Shown here in pieces: positions 43,796-52,287 of a stretch of 64,000 bases of DNA. Location: assembly GCF_900100435.1 (NCBI RefSeq), contig NZ_FNEX01000002.1:453832-517831 (forward strand), written 5' to 3'. The stretch is from Pedobacter sp. ok626 (GTDB lineage: Bacteria; Bacteroidota; Bacteroidia; Sphingobacteriales; Sphingobacteriaceae). How positions within the stretch are numbered: the first letter of the stretch is position 1; each line of letters opens with the position of its first letter. Both the position numbers and the translations under genes were made by a program. A model generated the notes under the pieces. It worked only from the letters and a program-made list of their open reading frames with translations, was not told where the DNA came from and did not search any database.

Positions 43796-44563
43796 TTATT
43801 GTCCAAATCGCTTTTCCTGTAGCGAGTCGTAATGTTTTACATAGTCCGGGTGCTCTGTCTTCATCAGTCGATCCCAGATTCTTAAATACAATCCATAATT
43901 ACCCTTGAATTTTTGATGGTGCATGTTGTGGAAAGTAGAAGTGTTGATGATTTCGAATAGAAAAGTCTTTCTGAAACCCTTGGGCATAATTTCATAGCCC
44001 AAATGGCCATACACGTTAATCACAAAAGAAGAAAATGCAAACAATCCAATTGTTAAGGGATGTAAGGGCATAGAAAAGACCAGCAAAATCACCACCGCTC
44101 CTTCTGCTATCGCCTCCAAAAAATGGAAGGAATAAGAAGTCCAGGGAGAAGGATTTGTAGACTGATGATGCACCAGATGTGTTGCCTTGAAAAGTTTTTT
44201 ATGATGCAATATCCGGTGCATCCAGTAAAAATAGGTATCGTGTACTACCAAGGTTAGCAAAAGGCTTACGGGAATCCACCACAAAGGATAATCATGCAGG
44301 TCGGTATAGATAAAGGTATGCGGCCTAAGGCTATCCGACAATGCGATAATTGAAGTTATGGCCAACATGATGCTTGATATAGAGGAATGCAGAATTTCTC
44401 TCAGAAAATCAGCCTTACCTGCCGGCCTGCTTTGAATTTTATTTCGCAGCAGGCTTTTGGGGAAGAGCAGGTAAAAAACTAAAAAAAAGATGCCTGCAAT
44501 GATAAAGTAACGGCCCATGGTTAGGAGAAATGCCCAACTGATGGTTTGAAATAAATGGCTCAT
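43796..44563 (-). CDS. Sterol desaturase/fatty acid hydroxylase-family membrane protein
   Basis: A 255-residue integral membrane di-iron enzyme. The histidine clusters are HDTYFYWMHRILHH (108-121), HLVHH (129-133) and a late HNMHH, with several hydrophobic segments before and between them. The family hydroxylates or desaturates lipids. It is the last gene of the ABC/MutS/M16 operon, 2 bp after the second permease, which suggests the system includes modification of a membrane lipid or lipid-linked product. The substrate is unknown. Confidence 0.88.
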   Translation of the reverse strand: MSHLFQTISWAFLLTMGRYFIIAGIFFLVFYLLFPKSLLRNKIQSRPAGKADFLREILHSSISSIMLAITSIIALSDSLRPHTFIYTDLHDYPLWWIPVSLLLTLVVHDTYFYWMHRILHHKKLFKATHLVHHQSTNPSPWTSYSFHFLEAIAEGAVVILLVFSMPLHPLTIGLFAFSSFVINVYGHLGYEIMPKGFRKTFLFEIINTSTFHNMHHQKFKGNYGLYLRIWDRLMKTEHPDYVKHYDSLQEKRFGQ

Positions 44564-44565
44564 GG

Positions 44566-46857
44566 TTATTTACGTTTTCTGCGGATTAATATGATCATTC
44601 CAATCAGAAATATCACACCTGGAATGACAGCATAACAGAGTATTTGTATTGTTTTCACACTAGCTTTTGTCAAAGTACTGATATTGTCTTTTGGAGCCGG
44701 GCGACTGGTATCGATCGGAAATTCTCCATAAGAAAACCAGCTGAATATACCCGTTGCGAAAAGTCCATTGATCGTTCTCATATTGCTTCTAGTGAGTTCT
44801 GAATTGCTGAAAAAATCAGCATCACCCGATACAATAATCCGTTGTTCTTTGTTGTTCATCTGACGTGTCAGCGTCAGTGCGGTAGGGAATGCACCTTGCT
44901 GATCACCATTTCTCAGATCAACAGCCAAAGCCACTGAATCCAGCGTAAACCTGCCCTTTTTAAGCCAGGTTGTCTGCGCGTCTGTCATTAACAAAGGATG
45001 AATATCAAATTTCCCCTGCTCATCGTAACTTAAAGCTGCCACGTCCGGCATAGATACTGGCGAGTTCTGTGCATAAAACTGTTGTAAACCTGGAGCCATA
45101 GCTACCGCTCCCGCAGCCAGTGCCGGTGCAACCAGGCCATAGGAATAATCCTTACTGCTTTGAACCAGCGTACCATCCAGCATTTTAACCCCAATATCTG
45201 CCAGCAAGGGATTGAGTACACTTTGCTTACCCGGCTCCCCGGCTATTAAAATATTCCCCCCCTCAGCTATATACTTCTGAAGTTTCGACAGTACCGCCGA
45301 ACTGAAAGCCACTTTCGGATCGGCAATCACCAGGGCAGCAATATCTTTTGGTATTTCGGCTTTTTCCAAGGTAACACTATCGACGTCAAATCCCTGATTA
45401 ATCAATGAACTCCGTACCATTTTGGTATTGATAATTGATTTATAGTCCCGGTCGCCTAATTTATCCATGCCCCGCTGGTAACCATCTGTTGCAAAAACAA
45501 TTTTAGGCGGAGTCATGGTCATCCGCTTCAGGGCTGCCGTGGTTTCCTCCTCTTTTGGCCAGAAATAATCGTCCGGAGCGGGAAAAGTACGCAGAAATGT
45601 ATTTTTGCCCTGGTACTTTAATTGCATGACGGCGCGTGCTCCTTCTACCTGCAAATTGATCTGCTTATGAATTTCTTCCGGAGTAAGAAATTTCCGAAGG
45701 TCCAGTTTCTGAATATTCGCCATGAATACCATCCAATCGTTAAAAGTTGTTTTACTCTTTACAAACCATTCTTTAGATCCGGGAATGCTATCATAATAAT
45801 ACACCCATTTCAGGTTGATATTTGGTTTAAAACGCAAGTAAGGTTCCCAGCGCGCAATATCAGCGATACGCTGCTTTGGCGTTGCCTGGTTGTAAGAATC
45901 TTCCATTCCATTGATATACTCGGTCATTTCAATAGGACCATCGCCCATTTTTTTAAGTAAATCCTGACTGGCTTTGGTGATGGTATTTAATTTGGTATCC
46001 GTGGCATCAAAATATGCAATCATTGGTTGTCGGGAACTGATATATGCAATACTTAATCCAACCAATACAATCATGACATACCGAACAGCCTGCTGCAAGG
46101 CAGATTTACATCGCCTTTCCATTTCCAGTTTGGTAATGGTAAAAGCCAGGAACATCCCTATAATAACCAGATAATAAATAACATCACGTGTATTCAATAA
46201 GCCTGCCATCATTCGTTCTGCCCTGCTTGGCATAGATAAACTATGCGTCAGGTCACGTATAAAATCAATTCCCTGGCCTAACTTTCCGATATAATTCATA
46301 AAAGCCAGCACCACAAAAGTACTGATTGCCGCTACCGCCTGATAAGTAGTTAAGCTGGATACAAAAATCCCGATAGCCGCGTACGCGTTGAGCAGCAAGA
46401 AAACAGCCAGCAGAGCAACCAGGATATGCGGATAGTCGAAATGTGGTGTAAACCAGGCCCCAAAGATGATGAAGGTGCACATGACACCAATGATCATCAA
46501 GTTGTAAGTTAGCATGGCAGCAAATTTCCCGTACACCACCTCAGACAGTTTTACTGGAGAAGAATACAATAGCTTAATACTTCCGCTGCTCATCTCCCTA
46601 CTAATGATTCCCATGGTCAGCAAAGGAATATACAAGTACAGATGGGCTAGTATTTGCGTAAGCATGCCAATCTTTTTGGGATCAGTAAATAAAAACGAAG
46701 TTAAATATGGTATGGCCGAAGCCTTTTGTATTGTAGGTAAAGCAGCTGTAAAGCCAAGGCCCATTTGTACAAAAAGTACAACAAGGAGTAGCCAGGCAAT
46801 TGGTGAATAAAATAGCAGGCTGAGCTCCAGCCTGGCTATTTGTATGATCTTCTTCAT
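44566..46857 (-). CDS. GldF-GldG-type fused ABC permease, copy 2
   Basis: A 763-residue membrane protein. The N-terminal third (about 1-265) is an ABC-2-type permease with about six helices (MGIISREMSSGSIKLLYSSP is the family's conserved segment). Then comes a large periplasmic region (about 285-730) like the GldG/ABC auxiliary domain (DTKLNTITKASQDLLKKM, NILIAGEPGKQSVLNPLL, IIVSGDADFFSNSELTRSNM), and a final helix ending RRKRK. In gliding bacteria GldF and GldG are separate; here they are one chain. It is clearly a paralogue of the gene at 52288-54597. It has no ATPase of its own, so both permeases may share the ATPase at 54609. Confidence 0.87.
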   Translation of the reverse strand: MKKIIQIARLELSLLFYSPIAWLLLVVLFVQMGLGFTAALPTIQKASAIPYLTSFLFTDPKKIGMLTQILAHLYLYIPLLTMGIISREMSSGSIKLLYSSPVKLSEVVYGKFAAMLTYNLMIIGVMCTFIIFGAWFTPHFDYPHILVALLAVFLLLNAYAAIGIFVSSLTTYQAVAAISTFVVLAFMNYIGKLGQGIDFIRDLTHSLSMPSRAERMMAGLLNTRDVIYYLVIIGMFLAFTITKLEMERRCKSALQQAVRYVMIVLVGLSIAYISSRQPMIAYFDATDTKLNTITKASQDLLKKMGDGPIEMTEYINGMEDSYNQATPKQRIADIARWEPYLRFKPNINLKWVYYYDSIPGSKEWFVKSKTTFNDWMVFMANIQKLDLRKFLTPEEIHKQINLQVEGARAVMQLKYQGKNTFLRTFPAPDDYFWPKEEETTAALKRMTMTPPKIVFATDGYQRGMDKLGDRDYKSIINTKMVRSSLINQGFDVDSVTLEKAEIPKDIAALVIADPKVAFSSAVLSKLQKYIAEGGNILIAGEPGKQSVLNPLLADIGVKMLDGTLVQSSKDYSYGLVAPALAAGAVAMAPGLQQFYAQNSPVSMPDVAALSYDEQGKFDIHPLLMTDAQTTWLKKGRFTLDSVALAVDLRNGDQQGAFPTALTLTRQMNNKEQRIIVSGDADFFSNSELTRSNMRTINGLFATGIFSWFSYGEFPIDTSRPAPKDNISTLTKASVKTIQILCYAVIPGVIFLIGMIILIRRKRK

Positions 46858-46867
46858 ATGGTTATAC

Positions 46868-49645
46868 TTATTTTTTTTCCGGCATCAGCACCAGCCTGGT
46901 ATAGTTCTTATCCTGAATAAAAGTTGCTGCAGCTTCCTGAACTAATTTTGGCGTAATGGTATTGAGTACGCTGTTGTAATCGAAAAACCGGGTCAAAGGT
47001 TCTTTGTTCATCAGTTGAGAAGTCAGGTAATCCAGCCAGAAATCATTATTTGTTGATCCGGTTTGCAGACCAACCTGGCGTGCAGCTTTAAATTTCTGCA
47101 GATTCTCAGCAGAGGGACCTTTTGTTCTTATTTTATCCAGTTCATCTTGTGCAGAAGCAATGAGTTTTTCAACATTTTGTGGTGAACATTCGAAAGTAAA
47201 TGCCAGACTAAACCTGCCTTTAGGGTACTTAGAAAGCGTCAGCTGTGCATTTGGGACATAGGTTCCACCTTCCTGGTTACGAAGCCGCTCCGTCAGGTTG
47301 ATCTTTAGCACATCAGCAATAGCATTCATTTTAATGCTGTTTTCAAAACTGTAATCGAAAGCACCAGAATAAACCAGAATTACACTCGACTTCTGCTCAT
47401 TGCCAAGATAAATGGTTTTAGAAATACGCCCCGGAGGTACACGTACATCCAGATCGCGGATCGTTTCCTTCAAACCTTTGGTAGGTAATGAGCCCAGATA
47501 TTTCTCCAGTAAAGGCTTCGTCTTTTCCAGATCCAGATTTCCAACAAACAGAAATGTGAATCCCGAGGCATCTGCAAATCGGTCTTTATAGAATTGAAAT
47601 GCCTTATCGAGTTTAATCGCATTTAACCTATCCAGACTTTGTGGTTTTTTGCGGACATGAGAATTGCCTAAGATGAAATTTGCAGAATCCAAAAATGTTG
47701 TGCTCCGGCTATGACCAGCATTGGCCAGTTGTTCTTTAGACCTTTCGACAAGCGTTATGAATGATTCTTCATTTTTACGAGGTTCCGTAAAATATGCATG
47801 CACTAATTCTAATGCTAAAGGTAAATCCTCCGGTGTTGTACTGCCATTAAAGCCCTGGTAATTATCCACGATAAAAGGGCTCACCTGTATTTTTTTACCA
47901 CCTAACAATTTACCCAACTGTAATGCATCATAATTACCTGCCCCCGCTGCTGTAATGATATTGGCTGCATTAATCGAACTTTCATAATCTGCATCGGCAG
48001 ACAAAGATGCGCCACCTTCTGCCAGACCTTTAAACACAATCTGATCGTTCTGGAAATCTGTCTTTTTCAACAGTACAGTCATTCCGTTGCTAAGGGTGAT
48101 TTTCTGAAGTCCTGCTTTACTGACTTCTTCCATATCGGTAATCTTTCCGGGTATGGGCTCTTTCTTCAATAACGGTAAGTCCTGTACATCATCCACATAA
48201 GCAGTCATAGGTTGAGTATAGACATTTTCAATCCATTGCTGTACCGTTGCCTCAGTCGGTAAAAATGTTTTATTGTGTGCAGAAGATTTCACAATGATAT
48301 CCCTGTTATTACTTTTCAGGTATTTACCCATTAGGGCATTGACCTCATCCAGGCTGATATCCTGAAGTAATTCAGTGTTCAGTTTATGTTCTTCTATGAT
48401 ACCGGGAGCTGAGGTACCTGTTAAAAAATGCTGCAAATAAGGTCTGATTAATACCTCTGAAGATGTTTTATCTTTTTCTTTCAGCGCATCTTCCATTTTC
48501 TGTTGTTGTGTTTTTTTCACCCGGTCCAGTTCTGCCTGACTAAAGCCCTGTTCCTCCATCCGGCGCAATTCCAGCCAGATACTTTTCAGACCCCGTTCAG
48601 TCTCCGCTGGCTTGGTTGTTAAATTTACCGAGAAGGCATTAAGACCGCCTGTTAACGTGGTAAAACCCGCAATTGGTAAGCCGCGAAACCGGGCATTGAC
48701 CATTGCTCCAAACAGTTGCTTCAGCAGGTTGCTGCGGTAATCTGTTGCGGTCTTTACTGTGTCAGCCGACTCTTTCATGAATATCTCCATAGCAATTCCA
48801 CCTATCTCCGGATCAATAAATTGCATGTACTGGTTCTTGCCAGTCAGCCTGGCCTGATACACTGTACGCTCTTTTTCCTTTTCCGGGTTCTTAAGATCTG
48901 AAAACTTTGCTTTGATGTCTCTTTCCATTTGGTCAACATCAATATCACCCACAACCAATATGGCCTGCAAGTTTGGGCGGTACCAGTCTTTATAAAAACC
49001 TCTGATCTCTTCAGCAGTTACTTTATTTAAGACTTCCTCTGTACCGATGGGTAAACGCAAACCGTAACGGGAGCCATTGGTATAAAAAGAGACCACTTTT
49101 TCCTGGTAACGCTGCGTCAGTCCCTGATGGTAACGTTTTTCTTCCAGGATGACATGGCGTTCTTTCTCTACATCTTCTGCTTCGATGTTTGCTTCCTGTG
49201 CCCAGTCACGCAGGATCTGTAAACCATTAGCCAGCAATTCTGGTTGATCTGATGGCAATGGCAGCTGATATACAGTTTCATCCAGCCCTGTATTGGCATT
49301 GAGATCTGCACCAAACCGGACCCCGGCTTTCTCCAAGTAATTAGAAAGTTCCTTTTTAGGGAAATGTTTGGTCCCGTTGAAGCTCATATGTTCCACAAAA
49401 TGGGCTACTCCCCTTTGCTGATCGGTTTCCAGAATAGAACCCGCTTTAATAGCCAGATACATCGTTACCCGTTTTTGAGGGGTTTTGTTTTTGCGAATAT
49501 AATAAGTAAAACCATTCGGTAATTTTCCTGTACGCAGTTCAGGATCCAGCAGTAGTGGCTGGGTATCCAGCTGTGTCTTGCAGGCCAGCGGCAGACAAAG
49601 TGCAGCAATGGACAACAGTCCTAAGAATTTATATTTAGTTAGCAT
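46868..49645 (-). CDS. M16-family (pitrilysin/insulinase-like) zinc peptidase lipoprotein
   Basis: From the ATG at 49645 this is a 925-residue lipoprotein (lipobox ending at Cys22, CLPLACK). The inverted zinc motif HFVEH is at 82-86 and the distal ligand candidate Glu162 (VEKERHVILEEK) sits at the family's usual distance. The second half contains the inactive M16 domains (about 520-900). Length equals a two-half M16 enzyme in one chain. These enzymes degrade or mature small peptides within a closed chamber. The start lies 11 bp inside the end of the MutS-like gene, so the two are probably translationally coupled; a longer frame to 49672 has no better signal peptide. Confidence 0.92.
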   Translation of the reverse strand: MLTKYKFLGLLSIAALCLPLACKTQLDTQPLLLDPELRTGKLPNGFTYYIRKNKTPQKRVTMYLAIKAGSILETDQQRGVAHFVEHMSFNGTKHFPKKELSNYLEKAGVRFGADLNANTGLDETVYQLPLPSDQPELLANGLQILRDWAQEANIEAEDVEKERHVILEEKRYHQGLTQRYQEKVVSFYTNGSRYGLRLPIGTEEVLNKVTAEEIRGFYKDWYRPNLQAILVVGDIDVDQMERDIKAKFSDLKNPEKEKERTVYQARLTGKNQYMQFIDPEIGGIAMEIFMKESADTVKTATDYRSNLLKQLFGAMVNARFRGLPIAGFTTLTGGLNAFSVNLTTKPAETERGLKSIWLELRRMEEQGFSQAELDRVKKTQQQKMEDALKEKDKTSSEVLIRPYLQHFLTGTSAPGIIEEHKLNTELLQDISLDEVNALMGKYLKSNNRDIIVKSSAHNKTFLPTEATVQQWIENVYTQPMTAYVDDVQDLPLLKKEPIPGKITDMEEVSKAGLQKITLSNGMTVLLKKTDFQNDQIVFKGLAEGGASLSADADYESSINAANIITAAGAGNYDALQLGKLLGGKKIQVSPFIVDNYQGFNGSTTPEDLPLALELVHAYFTEPRKNEESFITLVERSKEQLANAGHSRSTTFLDSANFILGNSHVRKKPQSLDRLNAIKLDKAFQFYKDRFADASGFTFLFVGNLDLEKTKPLLEKYLGSLPTKGLKETIRDLDVRVPPGRISKTIYLGNEQKSSVILVYSGAFDYSFENSIKMNAIADVLKINLTERLRNQEGGTYVPNAQLTLSKYPKGRFSLAFTFECSPQNVEKLIASAQDELDKIRTKGPSAENLQKFKAARQVGLQTGSTNNDFWLDYLTSQLMNKEPLTRFFDYNSVLNTITPKLVQEAAATFIQDKNYTRLVLMPEKK

Positions 49646-52286
49646 ATTGTTCTGCTTTAATAATGTCCACAATCTTTTCGTTTTCGATGATGATCATACC
49701 CTGACGATCAGTAGTAATTCCACTTGCAAGCGTATATGGATAAGTCGGCACCCCCTCTTTCATCACGGTTGGCAGGAAAGAGAACTGTACATTGTCCGAT
49801 ATTTTACCGAGGGCTTCCCCTACTTCAATGATGTGGGTAGAGACCACAAAGAAACTGTTCCGGTTTTCAGAGAAAGCTTTGGTGACCGCTAAGGTGGCGT
49901 CGTAGGCATCCTTTACATTCGTACCCTTAAACAATTCGTCAAACAACACATACAAATCCTGCGAGGCGTTCACTGCCTGCGCCACCGTTTTGGTACGCAG
50001 TACTTCTGCGTAAAAATGACTGTAGCCCATATCCAGGTTATCCGATACGTTAATTGAGGAGAACAGCCCGTCTTTTACCGAAAACTCCATCCTTTTGGCC
50101 GCCACCGGGAAGCCCATGTGTGCCAGGTAAACCGCGATGCCCATCGATTTCATAAAGGTTGATTTACCTGCCATGTTTGCCCCTGTCAAAAACAGCATGT
50201 TTCTTTCTTTAGTCAGCCGCAGGTTATTGCTCACCCCTTTTCTCAATCCCGGATGGCGGAAACCTTCCAGATCCAAAACCATCTGTTCGGCTGGCAAAGC
50301 CTTCGCATAAACGAAATCCTGTTCCGCAGCGACAGCTGCTACCCCTATAAAGACATCCAGCTCATAGATCAGTTTCAACAGGTTTTCCATCTGGCTGATC
50401 ATCGCATGGCGGATCACATAGTCATTTTTGATCAGTTGCATCAATGAAAGTTGCCCTTCAGGAGCGTCCAGCAGGCTTTGCAACCTGGAATCCTGTAATA
50501 CTTTCCATGCGGTATCCAGGTCTTTCTGATAAATTTCAACACCTGCTTTTCCTTTCAATTCCTTAAAGAAATCCCTGAAAGCCTGCAGAACTTCGATCGT
50601 AACCGACTGGCCAGCCTGTAACTGCAGCAGTTCGGCATTGTGAAAAAGCACTTGTTTGAATTTTTTGGCAAAAATGCCCCAGGCTACCCGTGGTAAGGCT
50701 GCTCCTGCTCCACCGGACAGGTAATCTTCCATCGATTCTACCTGTGAACGGATCACCGGGAAAATCACCCGGTGCTGCTGGAAGAAAGCAAATGTGGCAC
50801 TGCGCTGGTTGATCTGACCTGGTGTTTTCAAGGGTCTTGCAAACATCCCTTCCAGCATTTTTTCACCCCCACGGGTTTGCAAATGGTTAAATAAACTGTA
50901 AATGGATTGCTGTTTAAACTTGCCCTGCAGGTTCAAATCTTCAATGGTCTGCTTGTCGGCCAGGAAATCAGCATGTGGTTGTTTGGCTTGCTTTTTATCC
51001 TGGATCAGCTCAATCACACCCTCGTTATTGATGATGATCATCCCATGACGGTCATCGGTAATACCTTCGGTGAGGGTATAGGTGTATATAGGTTTGCCGT
51101 TTTCCATGCGTGTAGGCAGGTAACGGAAAATCATGTTTTTACATTTCTTTTGCAGTACCTCCCCCGCTTCCATGATGTGGGTAGAGATCACAAAAAGAGA
51201 GTGCGGTTTGCTGGCAAAGGCTTCCATGATGGCAATCGTGCCTTCATAAGCATCCTTTACGTTGGTGCCCCTGAACAGCTCATCAAAAACCACAAACAGG
51301 TTTTTACCGGCCCCCAATTCAACGGCAACCTTTTTTACACGGAGTACCTCGGCATAGAAATGACTGGCACCCATGGCCAGGTTATCCGGTAAATTGATGG
51401 TGGTATACATCCCGTCGCAAACCGAGAATTCCATGCTTTTTGCCGCAATGGGGAAACCCAAATGCGCCAGGTACATGGCAATACTCAGGGATTTCATGAA
51501 GGTAGATTTACCACCCATATTTGCACCGGTCAGGAATACAATATTGCTGTCCGGGGTCATGGTTAGCGAATTGGCCACCGGTTTATTCAGTAAAGGGTGA
51601 TAAACACCTTGCAAGTCCAGTCGGTTTGCATTTCTTTCTAAAGCTGCAGCAAAGCTATATCCTCGCTCCCGGGCTACCCCCGCAATGGAAATGTACACAT
51701 CTAGTTGATAGATGTATTGCAATATTTTTTCCAGCAGTCCCCGCTGCTGGAACCGTAAAATATTGTCGTACTCCACAATCTTCCCGGAAGAGATCTTGCC
51801 CTTGCTATGATCTGTAAATAACAGTTCCAGTTCTTTGGCATTCAACAAAGCCAGTACTTTTTCCACCTCAGCACCGTAAGGATTTCCAGTTACTTTAGCC
51901 TGGATCTCCTGCAGAAACTTTTTCAGTCCCTGCAAAATCTCCATCAGTGCGGTTACACTTTGTGCAGCGGCATTGAAATCAGCCATACTGAACCCCTGGT
52001 TGGATAACCGGCTGCGCGGGTCGGTATTGCTTAAATAGCGTTCGGCTTCTTCAAAGCGGTTGCCCTGTAAAGGAAAAGCGGTTTTGCTTTCCAGAAAATA
52101 CCGCAGCACGGCCACCCGGTCATTGATGGCCCGGTGGTCTGCAAGCGGATTACGGAACAGCTCTTCCAGCAGGGCCGCACCGCCCTGCGTGAAGGTTTTG
52201 TTGAAAATATGGTAGATCGAATCGCTCCCCGATTTGGAGAAGATATTCAAATCATCGATCGTTTGTTTATCGGTTATAAAGCTCAT
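49635..52286 (-). CDS. Tandem double MutS-like ATPase
   Basis: An 883-residue cytosolic protein built of two homologous halves about 438 residues apart. Half 1 starts FITDKQTIDDLN (3-14), with Walker A TGANMGGKST (253-262), Walker B VVFDEL (332-337) and STHI (368-371). Half 2 starts FLADKQTIEDLN (441-452), with Walker A TGANMAGKST (701-710), VLFDEL (780-785) and STHI (816-819). Each half has the helical lever region and the ATPase of the MutS family but no mismatch-recognition domain. Both ATP sites look intact. MutS proteins work as dimers, so this is probably a single-chain dimer. It lies between ABC permease and M16 genes, 1 bp after the permease stop. A classical mismatch-repair role is unlikely; the true role is unknown. 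Confidence 0.9.
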   Translation of the reverse strand: MSFITDKQTIDDLNIFSKSGSDSIYHIFNKTFTQGGAALLEELFRNPLADHRAINDRVAVLRYFLESKTAFPLQGNRFEEAERYLSNTDPRSRLSNQGFSMADFNAAAQSVTALMEILQGLKKFLQEIQAKVTGNPYGAEVEKVLALLNAKELELLFTDHSKGKISSGKIVEYDNILRFQQRGLLEKILQYIYQLDVYISIAGVARERGYSFAAALERNANRLDLQGVYHPLLNKPVANSLTMTPDSNIVFLTGANMGGKSTFMKSLSIAMYLAHLGFPIAAKSMEFSVCDGMYTTINLPDNLAMGASHFYAEVLRVKKVAVELGAGKNLFVVFDELFRGTNVKDAYEGTIAIMEAFASKPHSLFVISTHIMEAGEVLQKKCKNMIFRYLPTRMENGKPIYTYTLTEGITDDRHGMIIINNEGVIELIQDKKQAKQPHADFLADKQTIEDLNLQGKFKQQSIYSLFNHLQTRGGEKMLEGMFARPLKTPGQINQRSATFAFFQQHRVIFPVIRSQVESMEDYLSGGAGAALPRVAWGIFAKKFKQVLFHNAELLQLQAGQSVTIEVLQAFRDFFKELKGKAGVEIYQKDLDTAWKVLQDSRLQSLLDAPEGQLSLMQLIKNDYVIRHAMISQMENLLKLIYELDVFIGVAAVAAEQDFVYAKALPAEQMVLDLEGFRHPGLRKGVSNNLRLTKERNMLFLTGANMAGKSTFMKSMGIAVYLAHMGFPVAAKRMEFSVKDGLFSSINVSDNLDMGYSHFYAEVLRTKTVAQAVNASQDLYVLFDELFKGTNVKDAYDATLAVTKAFSENRNSFFVVSTHIIEVGEALGKISDNVQFSFLPTVMKEGVPTYPYTLASGITTDRQGMIIIENEKIVDIIKAEQYAN

Positions 52287-52287
52287 C

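Noticed and set aside
49635..52286. Mismatch-repair mutS gene
   Set aside because: Although the ATPase motifs match, both halves lack the mismatch-binding domain and the neighbours are transport and peptidase genes.
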